A DNA stretch of 64,000 nucleotides from Rhizobium sp. SL42 (GCF_021729845.1 NZ_CP063397.1:1936001-2000000), one strand, 5' to 3'. Shown: positions 53,512 to 63,950, numbered from the stretch's first letter. Made by a program: numbers and translations. Notes: generated by a model from the letters alone, not told the origin.

Positions 53512-54735
53512 TTAAGCCGCGACGACAGCCGGGCGGTCGACCGCCTTCTCGCGAATGGGCCAATGCACCACAGCCGCGAACAGGCCGAGGACTACACCCA
53601 GCCACCAGACCTGGTCATAGGTGCCGAAGCGGTCGTAGAGATAGCCGCCCATCCACACGCCGAGGAAGGAGCCGATCTGGTGCGACAGGAACACCAGGCC
53701 GCCCAGCAGGCCGAGATGGCGCGTGCCGAACATGATCGCCACGAGGCCGTTTGTCGGCGGCACGGTGGACAGCCAAAGCAGGCCCATCACGGCGGCAAAG
53801 ATCACCACGGATGCCGGCGACTGTGGCAACAGCAGGAAGGCCGTCACCGCGATCGAGCGGCCGATATAGATCAGCGCCAGGAAATAGGGCTTGGAATAAC
53901 GCTGGCCGATAACCCCGGCGGCAAGCGAGCCGATGATGTTGAAGAAGCCGATCAGCGCCATGGCGATCACGGCATAGCTTGCCTCGATGCCAATATCGCC
54001 GAGATAGGCGGGAAAGTGCGCGGTGATGAAAGCCACCTGGAAGCCGCAGACGAAGAAGCCGGTGGTCAGCAGCAGGTAGCTTTTATGCGTCAATGCTTCC
54101 TTCAGCGCGGCCGCGACCGTCTGCTCATACTGCGCCTTCGATTGGCTGCCGGAACTGGCGTTGCCGCGCAGCGGATAGGCGAGCAGCGGCACGATCAGCA
54201 TCATCATCGACATATAGACCAGCCCGTCCGACCAGCCGACGGCTGAAATCAGTCCCTGGCTTAGAGGCGCAAACAGGAACATCCCGGCCGAGCCGGCCGC
54301 CGTGCCGATGCCGAACGCCATGGAGCGCTGTTCGGGCGTCACATTGCGGGCGAATGCCGACAGGATCACGCTGAACGAGCCGGCGCCGATGGCCGTACCG
54401 ACCAGCACGCCGCCACCGATATGCAGCCAGATGGGGGCCGCCGCATGCGCCATCATCAACAGGCCGAGCGCATACAGCACGCCGGACATGACGATAACCC
54501 GGCCGGTGCCATATTTGTCAGCGAGTGCGCCGAAGAACGGCTGGCTGAGGCCCCAGCACAGGTTCTGCACCGCCATCGCCAGGCCGAAGGTCGAGCGGTC
54601 CCAGCCGCGATCCGCGAGCATGGGCAACTGGAAGAAGCCCATGGCCGAGCGCGGGCCGAAGGTCATCACGGCAACCAGCGACCCGGCAATGATGATCAGC
54701 CAGGGCATTGTCGGGCGGCTTGCAGTCGTGGCCAT
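53512..54735 (-). CDS. MFS transporter
   Basis: A 407-residue twelve-helix major facilitator with the loop 2-3 motif GALADKYGTGR and repeated Gly-rich helices. The similarity class is near the oxalate/formate and monocarboxylate-type or unspecified drug-type MFS carriers; the substrate is not known. It begins 144 bp downstream of the MOSC gene on the same strand and could be the last gene of that cluster. Confidence 0.88.
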   Translation of the reverse strand: MATTASRPTMPWLIIIAGSLVAVMTFGPRSAMGFFQLPMLADRGWDRSTFGLAMAVQNLCWGLSQPFFGALADKYGTGRVIVMSGVLYALGLLMMAHAAAPIWLHIGGGVLVGTAIGAGSFSVILSAFARNVTPEQRSMAFGIGTAAGSAGMFLFAPLSQGLISAVGWSDGLVYMSMMMLIVPLLAYPLRGNASSGSQSKAQYEQTVAAALKEALTHKSYLLLTTGFFVCGFQVAFITAHFPAYLGDIGIEASYAVIAMALIGFFNIIGSLAAGVIGQRYSKPYFLALIYIGRSIAVTAFLLLPQSPASVVIFAAVMGLLWLSTVPPTNGLVAIMFGTRHLGLLGGLVFLSHQIGSFLGVWMGGYLYDRFGTYDQVWWLGVVLGLFAAVVHWPIREKAVDRPAVVAA

Positions 54736-54879
54736 GAGATTCGTCTCCTCTTATGTCGAAACGATAGCCGAGGTCTGCCGGCGGCAGAAACGCCAAATGG
54801 TGAAGTGGCCATCAAATGAATTGATCGACGTCAGTCTGTGCGGGGTGGTGACCGACTGGGGGACCGGCCGATCCTGCTG

Positions 54880-55728
54880 TCAGCGCCGCTTGATTGCCCA
54901 GTTTTCCGCACGCTTTTCGACAATGGTCACCTGATCGCCGACGGCGATTGCGCCTTCGCCCCGCGGCACGGCATTCCAGCCGAACAGTGGGCCGGGAACG
55001 CGGCGGTCGGCGGACATGCGGATGCGCCCCATGGCCGGGATCGGATTGGCGCCTTCGCGCGATCCCGTCGTCTGGTCCTGGCTGGTCATGATGCAGCGGG
55101 CACACGGCTTGACCAGATCGTAGCGAATCCCGCCGATTTCCAGCGCCGTCCAGCCATCTTCGGCCCAGGCCTCGTCGCAATCGACGACGATATTCGGTCG
55201 GAATCGTTCCATGCCGACCGTGCCTTCTCCATGTTTGCTCATGTCTTCGTTCAGGGCTCGCAGCGAGCCGGTGGTCGTCACCAGAACCTGATAGCCGTCG
55301 GCGAAGCTGACAGGACTGCCGTCGCCGGCCCATTCCTTGCTGGCAAGACGTCGGGCATCCGTGTCGAAGAACACCAGTTTCATCGCCGTGCCGAACCAGG
55401 CCGACAGGGTCGCGTTGGTGGCATCGTCTGCCACTGCGGCGCTGACGATCGATTTCCACACGGCAACGTCCATGCGGCTGTCCGGCTGTGGAGGATGGAC
55501 CAGCGCCTCGCGGCCATAATCCAGCGTCAGGCGCACACCGATCTCGGTCGGAACGACCGCGAGTGTGGCAAGAGCCGGCAACTCGCGCTGGGTGATGAAT
55601 TGACCCGTCGGATCGACGATCATCATGCGTCGGTCCCCGGCAAGCCCCATGGCCTCGATGCGGGCGGAGGGTACGGTGATGCCGCGGGCACTCTTCAGGG
55701 GGAATATATTGAGTTCGGTGACCTGCAT
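54880..55728 (-). CDS. MOSC-domain protein (YcbX/mARC type)
   Basis: A protein of about 282 residues: an N-terminal MOSC beta-barrel (about 1-115, LNIFPLKSARGI) and the C-terminal MOSC domain with the conserved cysteine in KPCARCIMTSQDQTTG, the ligand to molybdenum in YcbX/mARC-type enzymes. These reduce N-hydroxylated bases with electrons from a redox partner. The start at 55728 (MQVTELN) has GAGG upstream; 55746 adds six residues. It begins 8 bp after the HD-domain gene stop. Confidence 0.88.
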   Translation of the reverse strand: MQVTELNIFPLKSARGITVPSARIEAMGLAGDRRMMIVDPTGQFITQRELPALATLAVVPTEIGVRLTLDYGREALVHPPQPDSRMDVAVWKSIVSAAVADDATNATLSAWFGTAMKLVFFDTDARRLASKEWAGDGSPVSFADGYQVLVTTTGSLRALNEDMSKHGEGTVGMERFRPNIVVDCDEAWAEDGWTALEIGGIRYDLVKPCARCIMTSQDQTTGSREGANPIPAMGRIRMSADRRVPGPLFGWNAVPRGEGAIAVGDQVTIVEKRAENWAIKRR

Positions 55729-55735
55729 GACAGCC

Positions 55736-56389
55736 TCAGATTTCATCGTGGAACAGGGACAGGAAGTGGGTCAGGCGCTCGTGCCGCTCGGTGGCAAGAT
55801 CGCGGCCGGCCGCCGTCTGGAACCCGTCGGAGAGCTTCAGCAGCTTGGCCGGGAAATGGTCGATGGCAAAACGCCTGTCGTCAAGTGGCCGGTCTCTGGC
55901 CTCGGGGTCGGCCGGATCGTAGAGCCCCGAGCTCATGCGGCCGGCAATATAGAAACAGCGTGCCACGCCGACCATGCCGATCGCGTCAAGCCTGTCAGCA
56001 TCCTGCAGGATCTTCGCTTCGGTACTTTCCGGGGCGATGTTGGCGGAAAAGCTGTGCGTCAGAACGGCATGGGAGACGGCTGCGATCCGGGTATCGTTCC
56101 AGCCGAGGCCGGCAAGGATGCCGGATGCCTTTTCGGCCGCCAGACGGGATGCCTGGGCGCGCAGTGGCGAGTCTTTCTCGACCGCCACGCAATCGTGCAG
56201 CAGCACGGCTGCAGCCAGCACCTCGCCAATTCCCCCCTCGCTTGCGTGAATGCGCATCGCGTTGCGGAACACGCGGTGGATATGGGCGATGTCATGCGAG
56301 CCGTCATCCGTATCCACAGCGTACGGCAGGAGTTGCGCAGCCAGGGCTTCGAAAGGCGCAAAGGCGGTTGCGGTCAATGTCTCGGGCAT
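55736..56389 (-). CDS. HD-domain phosphohydrolase
   Basis: A protein of about 217 residues with the metal-binding HD signature (HDIAHIHRVFRNA, then LLHDCVA, and DADRLDAIG further on). Such small HD hydrolases act on nucleotides or similar phosphates. The start at 56389 (MPETLTA) is chosen because the 42 upstream residues are basic, lack family character and overlap the DUF2339 gene. It is between DUF2339 and MOSC genes on the same strand with short gaps, suggesting one transcript. Confidence 0.85.
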   Translation of the reverse strand: MPETLTATAFAPFEALAAQLLPYAVDTDDGSHDIAHIHRVFRNAMRIHASEGGIGEVLAAAVLLHDCVAVEKDSPLRAQASRLAAEKASGILAGLGWNDTRIAAVSHAVLTHSFSANIAPESTEAKILQDADRLDAIGMVGVARCFYIAGRMSSGLYDPADPEARDRPLDDRRFAIDHFPAKLLKLSDGFQTAAGRDLATERHERLTHFLSLFHDEI

Positions 56390-56453
56390 GATGATTCCAC
56401 GCGGTTTCGGCACGCCATTTAGACCGTCCTCATTACCTCTCGCAATTGGGGCG

Positions 56454-59264
56454 TCAGCCTTTCTCCGCCGCCTCTTCTGTCGGCGCAGGGAGATTTGCCC
56501 CGGTTTCAGCTTCAATGCCGGTGCTCGGCGATGACCTTCTGCTGAGGATCTTCTGATAGAACAGCCCTATGCCGATCAGCACCGCGCCAAGCCCGATGAA
56601 GGACAGGGCCCTCAGCACGCCTTCGAGATTGCTCATGTCGATCAGAAACGCCTTGCCGACCGACAGCATGACCAGCACCGCAGAGGCGATGCGCAGGCTG
56701 CGGGCGTTCAGCCGGGAGCCGAGCACCAGAAGCCCAACGCCGATCATAAGCCAGGCGACCGAATAGCTGTAGGTCTCAGCCTGCAGGAAGCCCTTCCATT
56801 CGGCAATGAATTCGCCCTGCCAGAAGCGGCGCACGCTGAGCGTCACCCAGGCAAAGCCGAGGGCCGCGCCACTGACGGCCAGGAGCGTCACATAGGGCAG
56901 GGGCCGCTTGTCGCGGGCGTATAGGGCCAGCCCGGCATAGGCGAGGCCAGGCAAAAGGTAGCCGATCAGCAGCAGGTTGATCAGCGGCCAGTTGCCCGTG
57001 TTTTCCCCGGTGAAGAACGGGTTCAGCGCGCCGAGATGCGCAGTCAGCACCTGCAGCATGGAAATCACGCCGGCCGCCATCGACCCGTAGCGGAACACCG
57101 GGCTTGGCGATTTCAGATCCAGCGTCATCATGATCCCGGAAAGGCCGATGAACAGCAGCGTGTAGATCGATTGCTCACCGAGCGTCGGCACGCTGTCGTC
57201 GAGCACGCCGCCGTTCATCGCATGGCGGATGAGGATTGCGACGGCAAGAAGACCGAGCAGGCTGGCGATCGCCTGCAAGGCGTTGCGGACGCGCGCGCCC
57301 GGCCATTGACGCAATTCGTAGGCCGCCACTGCGGCCAGAAGTGCCGGGATGCCATAACCGGGCAGAAGCGCGTTGAAAAGCGGCGTCCTTCCCAGCGCGT
57401 CCGCACCAACCAGCGTCGGCTCCCAGCCGATGCGCAGCAGCACGCCGACCGAGGCTGCCGCCATCATCCACGGCAATCCACTCCAGGGGCGCAGGCGCGT
57501 AGCCATCAGGAAAGCAAAACCGAGCACAGAGAGAAGGATGGTCGTGACGATGCCGTCGGTCAGTGCATGCAGGGCGAACGCCAAAGCTGCGAAACTGCCG
57601 GCAACTAACAGGTCGCGGGCGCGCTGCAGGTCATTCTGTCGATCGATCTTGCCGATCACCTCGGCCGCAGCAATCAGCACGAGACCGACTGCAATCCCGT
57701 AGATGCCATGGGTCCAGTCGCGGCTGTAGACGCCGTAGAAGACGAAGCTGACCGCGGCGAGCACGGTCGGAACGGCGACCGCAATTCCGGCCCACAGCGT
57801 GGCGAAGATCGGATCGCTTGCGCCGCGATGGCGGATGAAGGCAAGGCCGAGCAGCAGGAATATCCCGCCGAGCCCCAGAGACACGACGATCTGCAAACCG
57901 CCAAGGCTGGGCAGGGCGGCAGTATTGCCCAGCGCCGAGCCGAGCATCCAGAGAACATTCGTCGTCAACGCGGCTTCGGCCAGGACAAGTAGAACGGCGC
58001 CGCTTGTCGCAAGCACGGTCGGCCAGAATGCGCCATGACGGGCAGCACCTGCCGCCGCAAGCGACGCGATCAGTACCGCTGAGGCATAGAGGGGAAAGAG
58101 ATCCGCCACGCTGCCGACGAGCAGAAATGCCAGCGCCGGCAAGAGCACGGCGAGCGCCATCGTGATGTCGAGGCCAACGGCGCCGCGAATAGCGAGTTTG
58201 CCAAGATTTTCCCAGGACACAGCCGTATCGTCCGGCTCCGCGCTGAATGTCGTGCCCGGCCAGATCAGCAGCCAACTGGCGACCATGGCAATCAACGCCA
58301 GCGTCGCCGGCGTCAGGTCCACCGGCTCGCTGAAGGCGATATAGACCAGCGCCCAGAGTCCGAGACCGGCATGGGCCATCGAAGGCACGATGTTCCAGCC
58401 CCGGAAACGCGAGGCGGCAGCCGTGGCGATCAGAGATACCGTGAGGAAGCCGAACAGTGTCCACGGGCTTGGCGAGGTGCTGGAAACCAGCGCCGGCGTG
58501 ATCATCGAGCCGGCGAGACCAAGTCCTGCCAGCGCCTGGCCATGCAGCATCGACAGGCTAAGCACGGCAAAGGCCACGAGCGACAGAAGCAGGAAGGCGG
58601 TGGTCGCTCCGATGAAGTCGTAGACACCGTGTGCCGCATAGATCGCGCCGAACAGCGTCAGCGCTCCGGCGGCTGTCAGGATGCCCGGGATCATTGCGTT
58701 TTCATGCAGAGCCGCCATCTTCGGCAAGGCCTTGCGCCGCACGAGTTCACCGCCGGCAAACAGGAGCAGACCGAACAGGGCGGCAAGCGTCAGCCGGACA
58801 GCCGGACCGAGCAGACCGCTTTCGATCGAATAGCGCACGAGGAACAGTCCGCCGAGCGCCAGGGCAAGGCCACCCGCCCAGACCGCCCAGCGTGCACCGA
58901 GCAGGTTTTCGAGCGTGTCGGAATTTCCGGCCGACGGCGTGCGCGCTGCAATGGTCTCAGCGTCCGCCGCACTCGCCGGTGTCACGTCAACAGCATGCTC
59001 GCTTGTTTCGACGTCCCGGTCCGCGTCCGCTTCGCCTACTTCGATTGCAGCCACAACGGGCGGCTGTTCCGGCGATTGCTGGCCAACGTCCTTCGGCGCA
59101 AGGCTCGGTGCGGTTTCGGGCGAGACGGCGGGTGCTGCAAGCGGCATCGCCAGCCGCTCGTTCAGGCTGGCCATATCGTGCTCGAGCTTTGAAATGCGCT
59201 TGCTCGCACCGCGCTGGGTGACGAACAGGATGCCGACAAGGATCAGGACCAGGGTTTCGAGCAT
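56454..59264 (-). CDS. DUF2339 large polytopic membrane protein
   Basis: A 936-residue inner-membrane protein. After one N-terminal anchor helix comes a coiled, acidic/Ala-rich segment (about 20-130), then about 25 hydrophobic helices to the end. It matches DUF2339, a large conserved bacterial family without a known function. The start at 59264 (MLETLVLILVGILFV) is used. A hydrophilic C-terminal tail ends in EEAAEKG. It is the first gene of a leftward cluster with the HD and MOSC genes. Confidence 0.88.
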   Translation of the reverse strand: MLETLVLILVGILFVTQRGASKRISKLEHDMASLNERLAMPLAAPAVSPETAPSLAPKDVGQQSPEQPPVVAAIEVGEADADRDVETSEHAVDVTPASAADAETIAARTPSAGNSDTLENLLGARWAVWAGGLALALGGLFLVRYSIESGLLGPAVRLTLAALFGLLLFAGGELVRRKALPKMAALHENAMIPGILTAAGALTLFGAIYAAHGVYDFIGATTAFLLLSLVAFAVLSLSMLHGQALAGLGLAGSMITPALVSSTSPSPWTLFGFLTVSLIATAAASRFRGWNIVPSMAHAGLGLWALVYIAFSEPVDLTPATLALIAMVASWLLIWPGTTFSAEPDDTAVSWENLGKLAIRGAVGLDITMALAVLLPALAFLLVGSVADLFPLYASAVLIASLAAAGAARHGAFWPTVLATSGAVLLVLAEAALTTNVLWMLGSALGNTAALPSLGGLQIVVSLGLGGIFLLLGLAFIRHRGASDPIFATLWAGIAVAVPTVLAAVSFVFYGVYSRDWTHGIYGIAVGLVLIAAAEVIGKIDRQNDLQRARDLLVAGSFAALAFALHALTDGIVTTILLSVLGFAFLMATRLRPWSGLPWMMAAASVGVLLRIGWEPTLVGADALGRTPLFNALLPGYGIPALLAAVAAYELRQWPGARVRNALQAIASLLGLLAVAILIRHAMNGGVLDDSVPTLGEQSIYTLLFIGLSGIMMTLDLKSPSPVFRYGSMAAGVISMLQVLTAHLGALNPFFTGENTGNWPLINLLLIGYLLPGLAYAGLALYARDKRPLPYVTLLAVSGAALGFAWVTLSVRRFWQGEFIAEWKGFLQAETYSYSVAWLMIGVGLLVLGSRLNARSLRIASAVLVMLSVGKAFLIDMSNLEGVLRALSFIGLGAVLIGIGLFYQKILSRRSSPSTGIEAETGANLPAPTEEAAEKG

Positions 59265-59441
59265 GCTGCCTCGCGGTAGGTACTTTGGGTTGGGCAACAC
59301 TAGCGTTTTTCGGCCGAGGTGAAAGAGCGCAAGATCACGTGCCGCTGCAGCCGAACAAGCCTTTATGCAAACGTGCTTGCATTCCGAAGGGAAACTTCCT
59401 AAATCGGATTCGCCGGCAGCAGCCGGTTTTCTTTGGATTTT

Positions 59442-59464
59442 ATTATGCTCAAATTGAGCATAAT
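59442..59464. promoter_or_regulatory. Operator upstream of nadA, NadQ-like
   Basis: ATTATGCTCAA (59442-59452) and TTGAGCATAAT (59454-59464) are 11-bp perfect arms around a single central A, 19 bp before the nadA start. The motif and place fit the operator of NadQ, the predicted NAD regulator of Rhizobiales nadABC operons (from memory). The regulator gene itself is not in the window. Confidence 0.75.
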
Positions 59465-59483
59465 TATGGGAGGAGAGGCCGCC

Positions 59484-60563
59484 ATGGAAGACGCAAATGC
59501 ACTGAAGGCCGATACGGCCAGGGCATCGTCACGTACCGCCGCCGAGCGTTTCGGCGTGCTGGAGCGTCCTGACCTCAGCTATACCCCGGCCGTCGCCAAG
59601 GAAACCGCGCATCTCTATGACAAGGTGCGGGATTTCATTCCGGCAATCGAATGGCCTGTGTTCGCCCCCTATATCCATGCGATCAATCGTATCAAGAAGG
59701 AGCGTGGCGCGGTCATCCTCGCCCACAACTACCAGACGCCGGAGATTTTCCACTGCGTCGCCGACATCAAGGGCGATTCGCTGCAGCTCGCCCGCGATGC
59801 TACCCGTGTTGATGCGGAGATCATCGTCCAGTGTGGCGTGCATTTCATGGCCGAGACCTCGAAACTGCTCAATCCGGCAAAGACCGTTCTGATCCCGGAT
59901 GGCCGCGCCGGCTGTTCCCTGTCGGAATCGATCACCGGCGCCGATGTCCGTCTTTTGAGACAGCGGTATCCTGGCGTGCCGGTTGTCACCTATGTCAACA
60001 CCTCCGCTGATGTGAAGGCCGAGACCGATATCTGCTGTACCTCGGCCAATGCGGTTGACGTGGTCAACAGTTTCGACAGCGACACGGTCCTGTGCATCCC
60101 GGACGAGTATCTGGCGATGAACGTCGCCAACCAGACGACCAAGAAGATCCTGACCTGGAAAGGCCATTGCGAGGTGCACGAGCGCTTCACGGCCGACGAA
60201 CTGCTCGAATACAAGCGCGCCGATCCCCGCATCGAGATCGTCGCGCACCCGGAATGCCATCCGAGCGTGCTTGCGGTCTCCGACTATGCCGGCTCGACCA
60301 AGGGCATGATCGACTACGTCAAGACGAATAGGCCGGCTCGCGTGCTGCTGGTCACCGAATGCTCGATGGCCTCGAATATCCAGGTCGAACTGCCCGACGT
60401 CGACTTCGTCAAGCCATGCAATCTCTGTCCGCACATGAAGCGGATCACCCTGCCGAAGATCCTCGACAGCCTGCTCTATATGACGGAGGAGGTGACAGTG
60501 GATCCGGCGATTGCCGGCCGCGCGCGCTTGGCAGTCGAGCGGATGATCAATTTGAAGAACTAG
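59484..60563 (+). CDS. nadA: Quinolinate synthase
   Basis: A 359-residue 4Fe-4S enzyme that condenses iminoaspartate with dihydroxyacetone phosphate to quinolinate. Cluster and active-site Cys regions are visible: [12 protein letters not shown], a second Cys in [12 protein letters not shown] and the C-terminal CNLCPHM. Substrate motifs are AHNYQTPEI and [15 protein letters not shown] lies upstream of ATG 59484. It is the first gene of nadA-nadB-nadC, under a NadQ-like palindrome. Confidence 0.96.
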   Translation: MEDANALKADTARASSRTAAERFGVLERPDLSYTPAVAKETAHLYDKVRDFIPAIEWPVFAPYIHAINRIKKERGAVILAHNYQTPEIFHCVADIKGDSLQLARDATRVDAEIIVQCGVHFMAETSKLLNPAKTVLIPDGRAGCSLSESITGADVRLLRQRYPGVPVVTYVNTSADVKAETDICCTSANAVDVVNSFDSDTVLCIPDEYLAMNVANQTTKKILTWKGHCEVHERFTADELLEYKRADPRIEIVAHPECHPSVLAVSDYAGSTKGMIDYVKTNRPARVLLVTECSMASNIQVELPDVDFVKPCNLCPHMKRITLPKILDSLLYMTEEVTVDPAIAGRARLAVERMINLKN

Positions 60564-60594
60564 GAATGCCCGGCCGGCGCTGGGGGAGGCAGAC

Positions 60595-62187
60595 ATGGCA
60601 ATCAATCTAGAATCGATGCGGCCGCAATCCTGGCAGGGGATCGACGACATCGTCATCGTCGGCGGCGGACTGGCGGGGCTGTTCTGCGCCCTGAAGCTGA
60701 GCCCGCGTCCGGTGACGATCCTGGCGGCAGCACCCATCGGGCAGGGAGCGTCTTCTGCCTGGGCGCAGGGCGGCATCGCGGCGGCCATGAGCCCCGGCGA
60801 CAGTTTCGACAAGCATCTCTCCGATACGGTCGCCGCCGGTGCCGGGATAGTCGAAGAAAAGATCGCCCGGCTGATGATCTCGGAAGGCCCGGACCGGATA
60901 CATGACCTTCTCGCCTACGGCGTGCCGTTCGACCGCGATCTGGAAGGCCATCTGCTGCTGTCGCGCGAGGCCGCCCATTCCGAACGCCGCATCGTGCGTG
61001 TGGCCGGAGATCGGGCCGGTGGGGCGATCATGGAGGCCCTGATCGCGGCTGTCCGCCGCACCCCATCGATCCGAGTCATGGAAGGTTATGTCGTCGAGGA
61101 ACTCATCGCCGAAGGGCGCTTCGTCTCCGGTGTTGTCGCCCGCCCGGACGCCGGACAATCGAAGAGCCGCGTCGCCTTTCCCGCCCGTGCCGTCGTGCTG
61201 TGCTCCGGTGGCGTCGGGCATCTCTACAAGGTGACCACCAACCCGCCGGAAGCGCGCGGCACGGGTGTCGGCATGGCGGCGAAGGCCGGCGCGATGATCG
61301 CCGATGCCGAATTTGTCCAGTTCCACCCGACGGCCATCGACATCGGCCATTATCCGGCGCCTCTGGCAACCGAAGCCCTGCGCGGCGATGGCGCGATCCT
61401 GGTCAACAAGGCCGGCCATCGCTTCATGACCGACCTGCATCCCGAGGCCGAACTTGCGCCACGCGACATCGTTGCGCGCGGCGTCTTCGCCGAGGTTTCA
61501 GCCGGGCGTGGTGCGTTCCTCGATTGCACCAGGGCGGTCGGCAGTCATTTTCCCACGCAGTTCCCGACGGTCTATGCCTCCTGCATGGCGGCCGGCATCG
61601 ATCCCGTCACCCAGCCGATACCGGTTGTGCCGGCGGTGCACTATCACATGGGGGGCGTTGCCGTGGATGCCGATGGTCGCACCTCGCTCGATGGTCTGTG
61701 GGCGGCCGGGGAAGTGACCTCGACCGGCGTGCATGGCGCCAATCGGCTGGCGTCGAATTCATTGCTCGAAGCGGTGGTCTTTGCCGGACGCATCGCCGAT
61801 CATATCAAGGGACTGATGCCCGAGGCGACGCTGTATGAGTGGCCGAAAACGGCCGGTGAGAACGACGATCTGGTGACCGTCGAGGACAGTCCGCAACTGC
61901 GGACCCTCCGCCAGTTGATGAGCACCCATGCCGGCGTCATCCGCGACGGTGAAGGCCTGAAGACGCTGATCCGCGAAATCGCCCGCCTGGAACGGGAGAA
62001 CAGCCGCGTACGCTTCAGCAATATGGCAGCCGTTGCAAAGCTGATTGCCGTCGGTGCCTTGCAGCGGACGGAGAGCCGGGGCGCACACATGCGCGCGGAT
62101 TTTCCCGAAACAAGCGACGCCCAGCGTCATCGCACCTACATGACACTCAAGGATGCCAATCGCATCGTTGCCGAGATCATCGGCTGA
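60595..62187 (+). CDS. nadB: L-aspartate oxidase
   Basis: A 530-residue flavoenzyme that oxidises aspartate to iminoaspartate for NadA. The FAD motif VGGGLAGL is at residues 21-28, and the family motifs [31 protein letters not shown] and [13 protein letters not shown] are present. GGGAGGC precedes the start. It lies 31 bp after nadA and 20 bp before nadC in the same operon. Confidence 0.96.
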   Translation: MAINLESMRPQSWQGIDDIVIVGGGLAGLFCALKLSPRPVTILAAAPIGQGASSAWAQGGIAAAMSPGDSFDKHLSDTVAAGAGIVEEKIARLMISEGPDRIHDLLAYGVPFDRDLEGHLLLSREAAHSERRIVRVAGDRAGGAIMEALIAAVRRTPSIRVMEGYVVEELIAEGRFVSGVVARPDAGQSKSRVAFPARAVVLCSGGVGHLYKVTTNPPEARGTGVGMAAKAGAMIADAEFVQFHPTAIDIGHYPAPLATEALRGDGAILVNKAGHRFMTDLHPEAELAPRDIVARGVFAEVSAGRGAFLDCTRAVGSHFPTQFPTVYASCMAAGIDPVTQPIPVVPAVHYHMGGVAVDADGRTSLDGLWAAGEVTSTGVHGANRLASNSLLEAVVFAGRIADHIKGLMPEATLYEWPKTAGENDDLVTVEDSPQLRTLRQLMSTHAGVIRDGEGLKTLIREIARLERENSRVRFSNMAAVAKLIAVGALQRTESRGAHMRADFPETSDAQRHRTYMTLKDANRIVAEIIG

Positions 62188-62207
62188 GACAGGAAAAGGA
62201 CAGCATC

Positions 62208-63113
62208 ATGACCGGCAGCCTTCGTCCCGAACTCTCGCCGCTGATGGTTGACGATCTTGTGCGTGCCGCACTGATTGAAGATCTCGGTCGCGCCGGTGAT
62301 ATCACCACCTATGCGACGATCGGGCCGGAAAAGAGGGCTCTCGCCGCGATGAACAGCCGTGAGCATGGCGTGGTAGCCGGCCTGCCGCTTGCCCGCGCTG
62401 CCTTTCGCCTGCTTGATCCAGCGCTCCGCTTCGAGGCGCTTGTCGCCGATGGTGACCGCGTCGTGCCCGGCCAGCCGCTGGCGCGGGTCGAAGGTCCTGC
62501 GCGTGCGGTATTGTCTGCGGAGCGCGTCGCGCTGAACTTCCTCATGCATCTCTCCGGCGTTGCAAGCTATACCGCCCGTTTCGCCGATGAGATCGCCCAT
62601 ACCAGCGCCCGTGTGACCTGCACGCGCAAGACCTTGCCGGGACTGCGTTCTGTGGAGAAATATGCGGTGCGGCTCGGCGGCGGTTCGAACCATCGCTACG
62701 GCCTGGACGATGCCATCCTGATCAAGGACAACCACATCGCCGTGTCTGGCGGCGTCGCATCGGCGATCCTTGCGGCGCGTGCCTATGCCGGTCATCTGGT
62801 CAAGGTCGAGGTGGAGGTCGATGGGCTGGAGCAGATGCGCGAAGCACTGGCGGCCCGGCCCGATGCAATTCTGCTCGACAATATGACCCCGGACATGCTG
62901 CGCGAAGCGGTGGAAATCAACCGCAAGCACCACGGCCTGTCCGTGGAAGCCTATGCCGAAATCCCGGCCCGGATTGCCCTGGAAGCGTCCGGCAACGTCA
63001 ATCTCCAGACCATCAAAGCCATCGCGGAGACGGGTGTCGATTACATCTCGACCTCGAAGATCACCATGGCTGCCCCGACACTCGACATCGGCCTCGATAT
63101 CGAACTCGAATAA
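62208..63113 (+). CDS. nadC: Nicotinate-nucleotide pyrophosphorylase (carboxylating)
   Basis: A 301-residue quinolinate phosphoribosyltransferase that makes nicotinate mononucleotide from quinolinate and PRPP. Hallmarks are RKTLPGLRSVEKYAVRLGGG, HRYGLDDAILIKDNH and the C-terminal EASGNVNLQTIKA. AGGAAAAGGACAGC is upstream of the start. It is the last gene of the nadABC operon. Confidence 0.96.
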   Translation: MTGSLRPELSPLMVDDLVRAALIEDLGRAGDITTYATIGPEKRALAAMNSREHGVVAGLPLARAAFRLLDPALRFEALVADGDRVVPGQPLARVEGPARAVLSAERVALNFLMHLSGVASYTARFADEIAHTSARVTCTRKTLPGLRSVEKYAVRLGGGSNHRYGLDDAILIKDNHIAVSGGVASAILAARAYAGHLVKVEVEVDGLEQMREALAARPDAILLDNMTPDMLREAVEINRKHHGLSVEAYAEIPARIALEASGNVNLQTIKAIAETGVDYISTSKITMAAPTLDIGLDIELE

Positions 63114-63356
63114 TTTTGGTACCTAAAAGGACTATATTTGTCGATGTATCCTGCCGCCAGGTCCCAAACTGTTATTGCTTAATTAATATTTATCAATGTC
63201 TTGGCTGAATATTAGCAGTGTGATGCGCTACTTTTCAGGGGTGATTATTGGTTTTTGACGCCTCAGATCGAATCTCCTAGCCCGAAATCGTTCTCAGATT
63301 TTGTTTTTGCGTACTGCGGATACAAACATCGAAGCCCTTTTCATAAGGAGGTTTGT

Positions 63357-63950
63357 ATGACGAGTATTACATCTATGTCGGGCAGCGGAACCGCTGGCTC
63401 AACTCTCTCTATTTCCAGCCTCGATACGAATGGCGACGGTGTCGTCAGCGCCGAGGAACTCGAAGCGGCCAAGCCTTCCCGAACGCAGGATCCGACGGTC
63501 GAGAGCGAAAATGCGGCGACCGGCATGGCCTCCCAACTAACCAGCAGCCTGATCACCATGCTGCTCGAGAGCCGTGCCGGCCAGGCGGAAGGTAATCACC
63601 AGCCGAGCGAGCATGCACGCGACCTCTTTGCCACCATTGATGCAGACGCCGATGGCACGGTGACGCAGGAGGAATTCGTCACTGGACGGCCTGCTGACAT
63701 GAGCGAGGAAGAGGCGATCAGCCTGTTTTCTGCCGCCGACCGCGAGGGCCTGGGCTCTCTGACCGAGGCTCAGTTCGTTGAGGCTTTTGAGGTCAGCGGA
63801 CCGCCAATGGCTGCGCCGCCGGTAGCAGATGCGCAATCCGGCGATGACGGCTCGACGATCAGTCTTCTCGACGTTCTCGACGAGATGCAGAGGGTGATCG
63901 ACGCCTACCGAGAGAATGCCGACGTTTCGTCGGAAATCGATCCGGCCTGA
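63357..63950 (+). CDS. EF-hand calcium-binding protein
   Basis: A 197-residue protein with two canonical EF-hand loops: residues 23-34 (DTNGDGVVSAEE) and 95-106 (DADADGTVTQEE), each with the Asp/Asn-Gly pattern and final Glu. A third, weaker loop (about 126-138) has lost its ligand residues. AAGGAGG precedes ATG 63357. Ser/Thr/Gly-rich N-terminal residues 1-20 lack a clear signal peptide, so location is uncertain; such repeats in rhizobia are usually secreted or surface. The partner process is unknown. Confidence 0.82.
   Translation: MTSITSMSGSGTAGSTLSISSLDTNGDGVVSAEELEAAKPSRTQDPTVESENAATGMASQLTSSLITMLLESRAGQAEGNHQPSEHARDLFATIDADADGTVTQEEFVTGRPADMSEEEAISLFSAADREGLGSLTEAQFVEAFEVSGPPMAAPPVADAQSGDDGSTISLLDVLDEMQRVIDAYRENADVSSEIDPA

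Noticed and set aside
54838..56391. A 517-codon frame across the MOSC and HD genes on the plus strand
   Set aside because: It runs opposite to two genes with clear motifs and has low-complexity Arg/Gly content.
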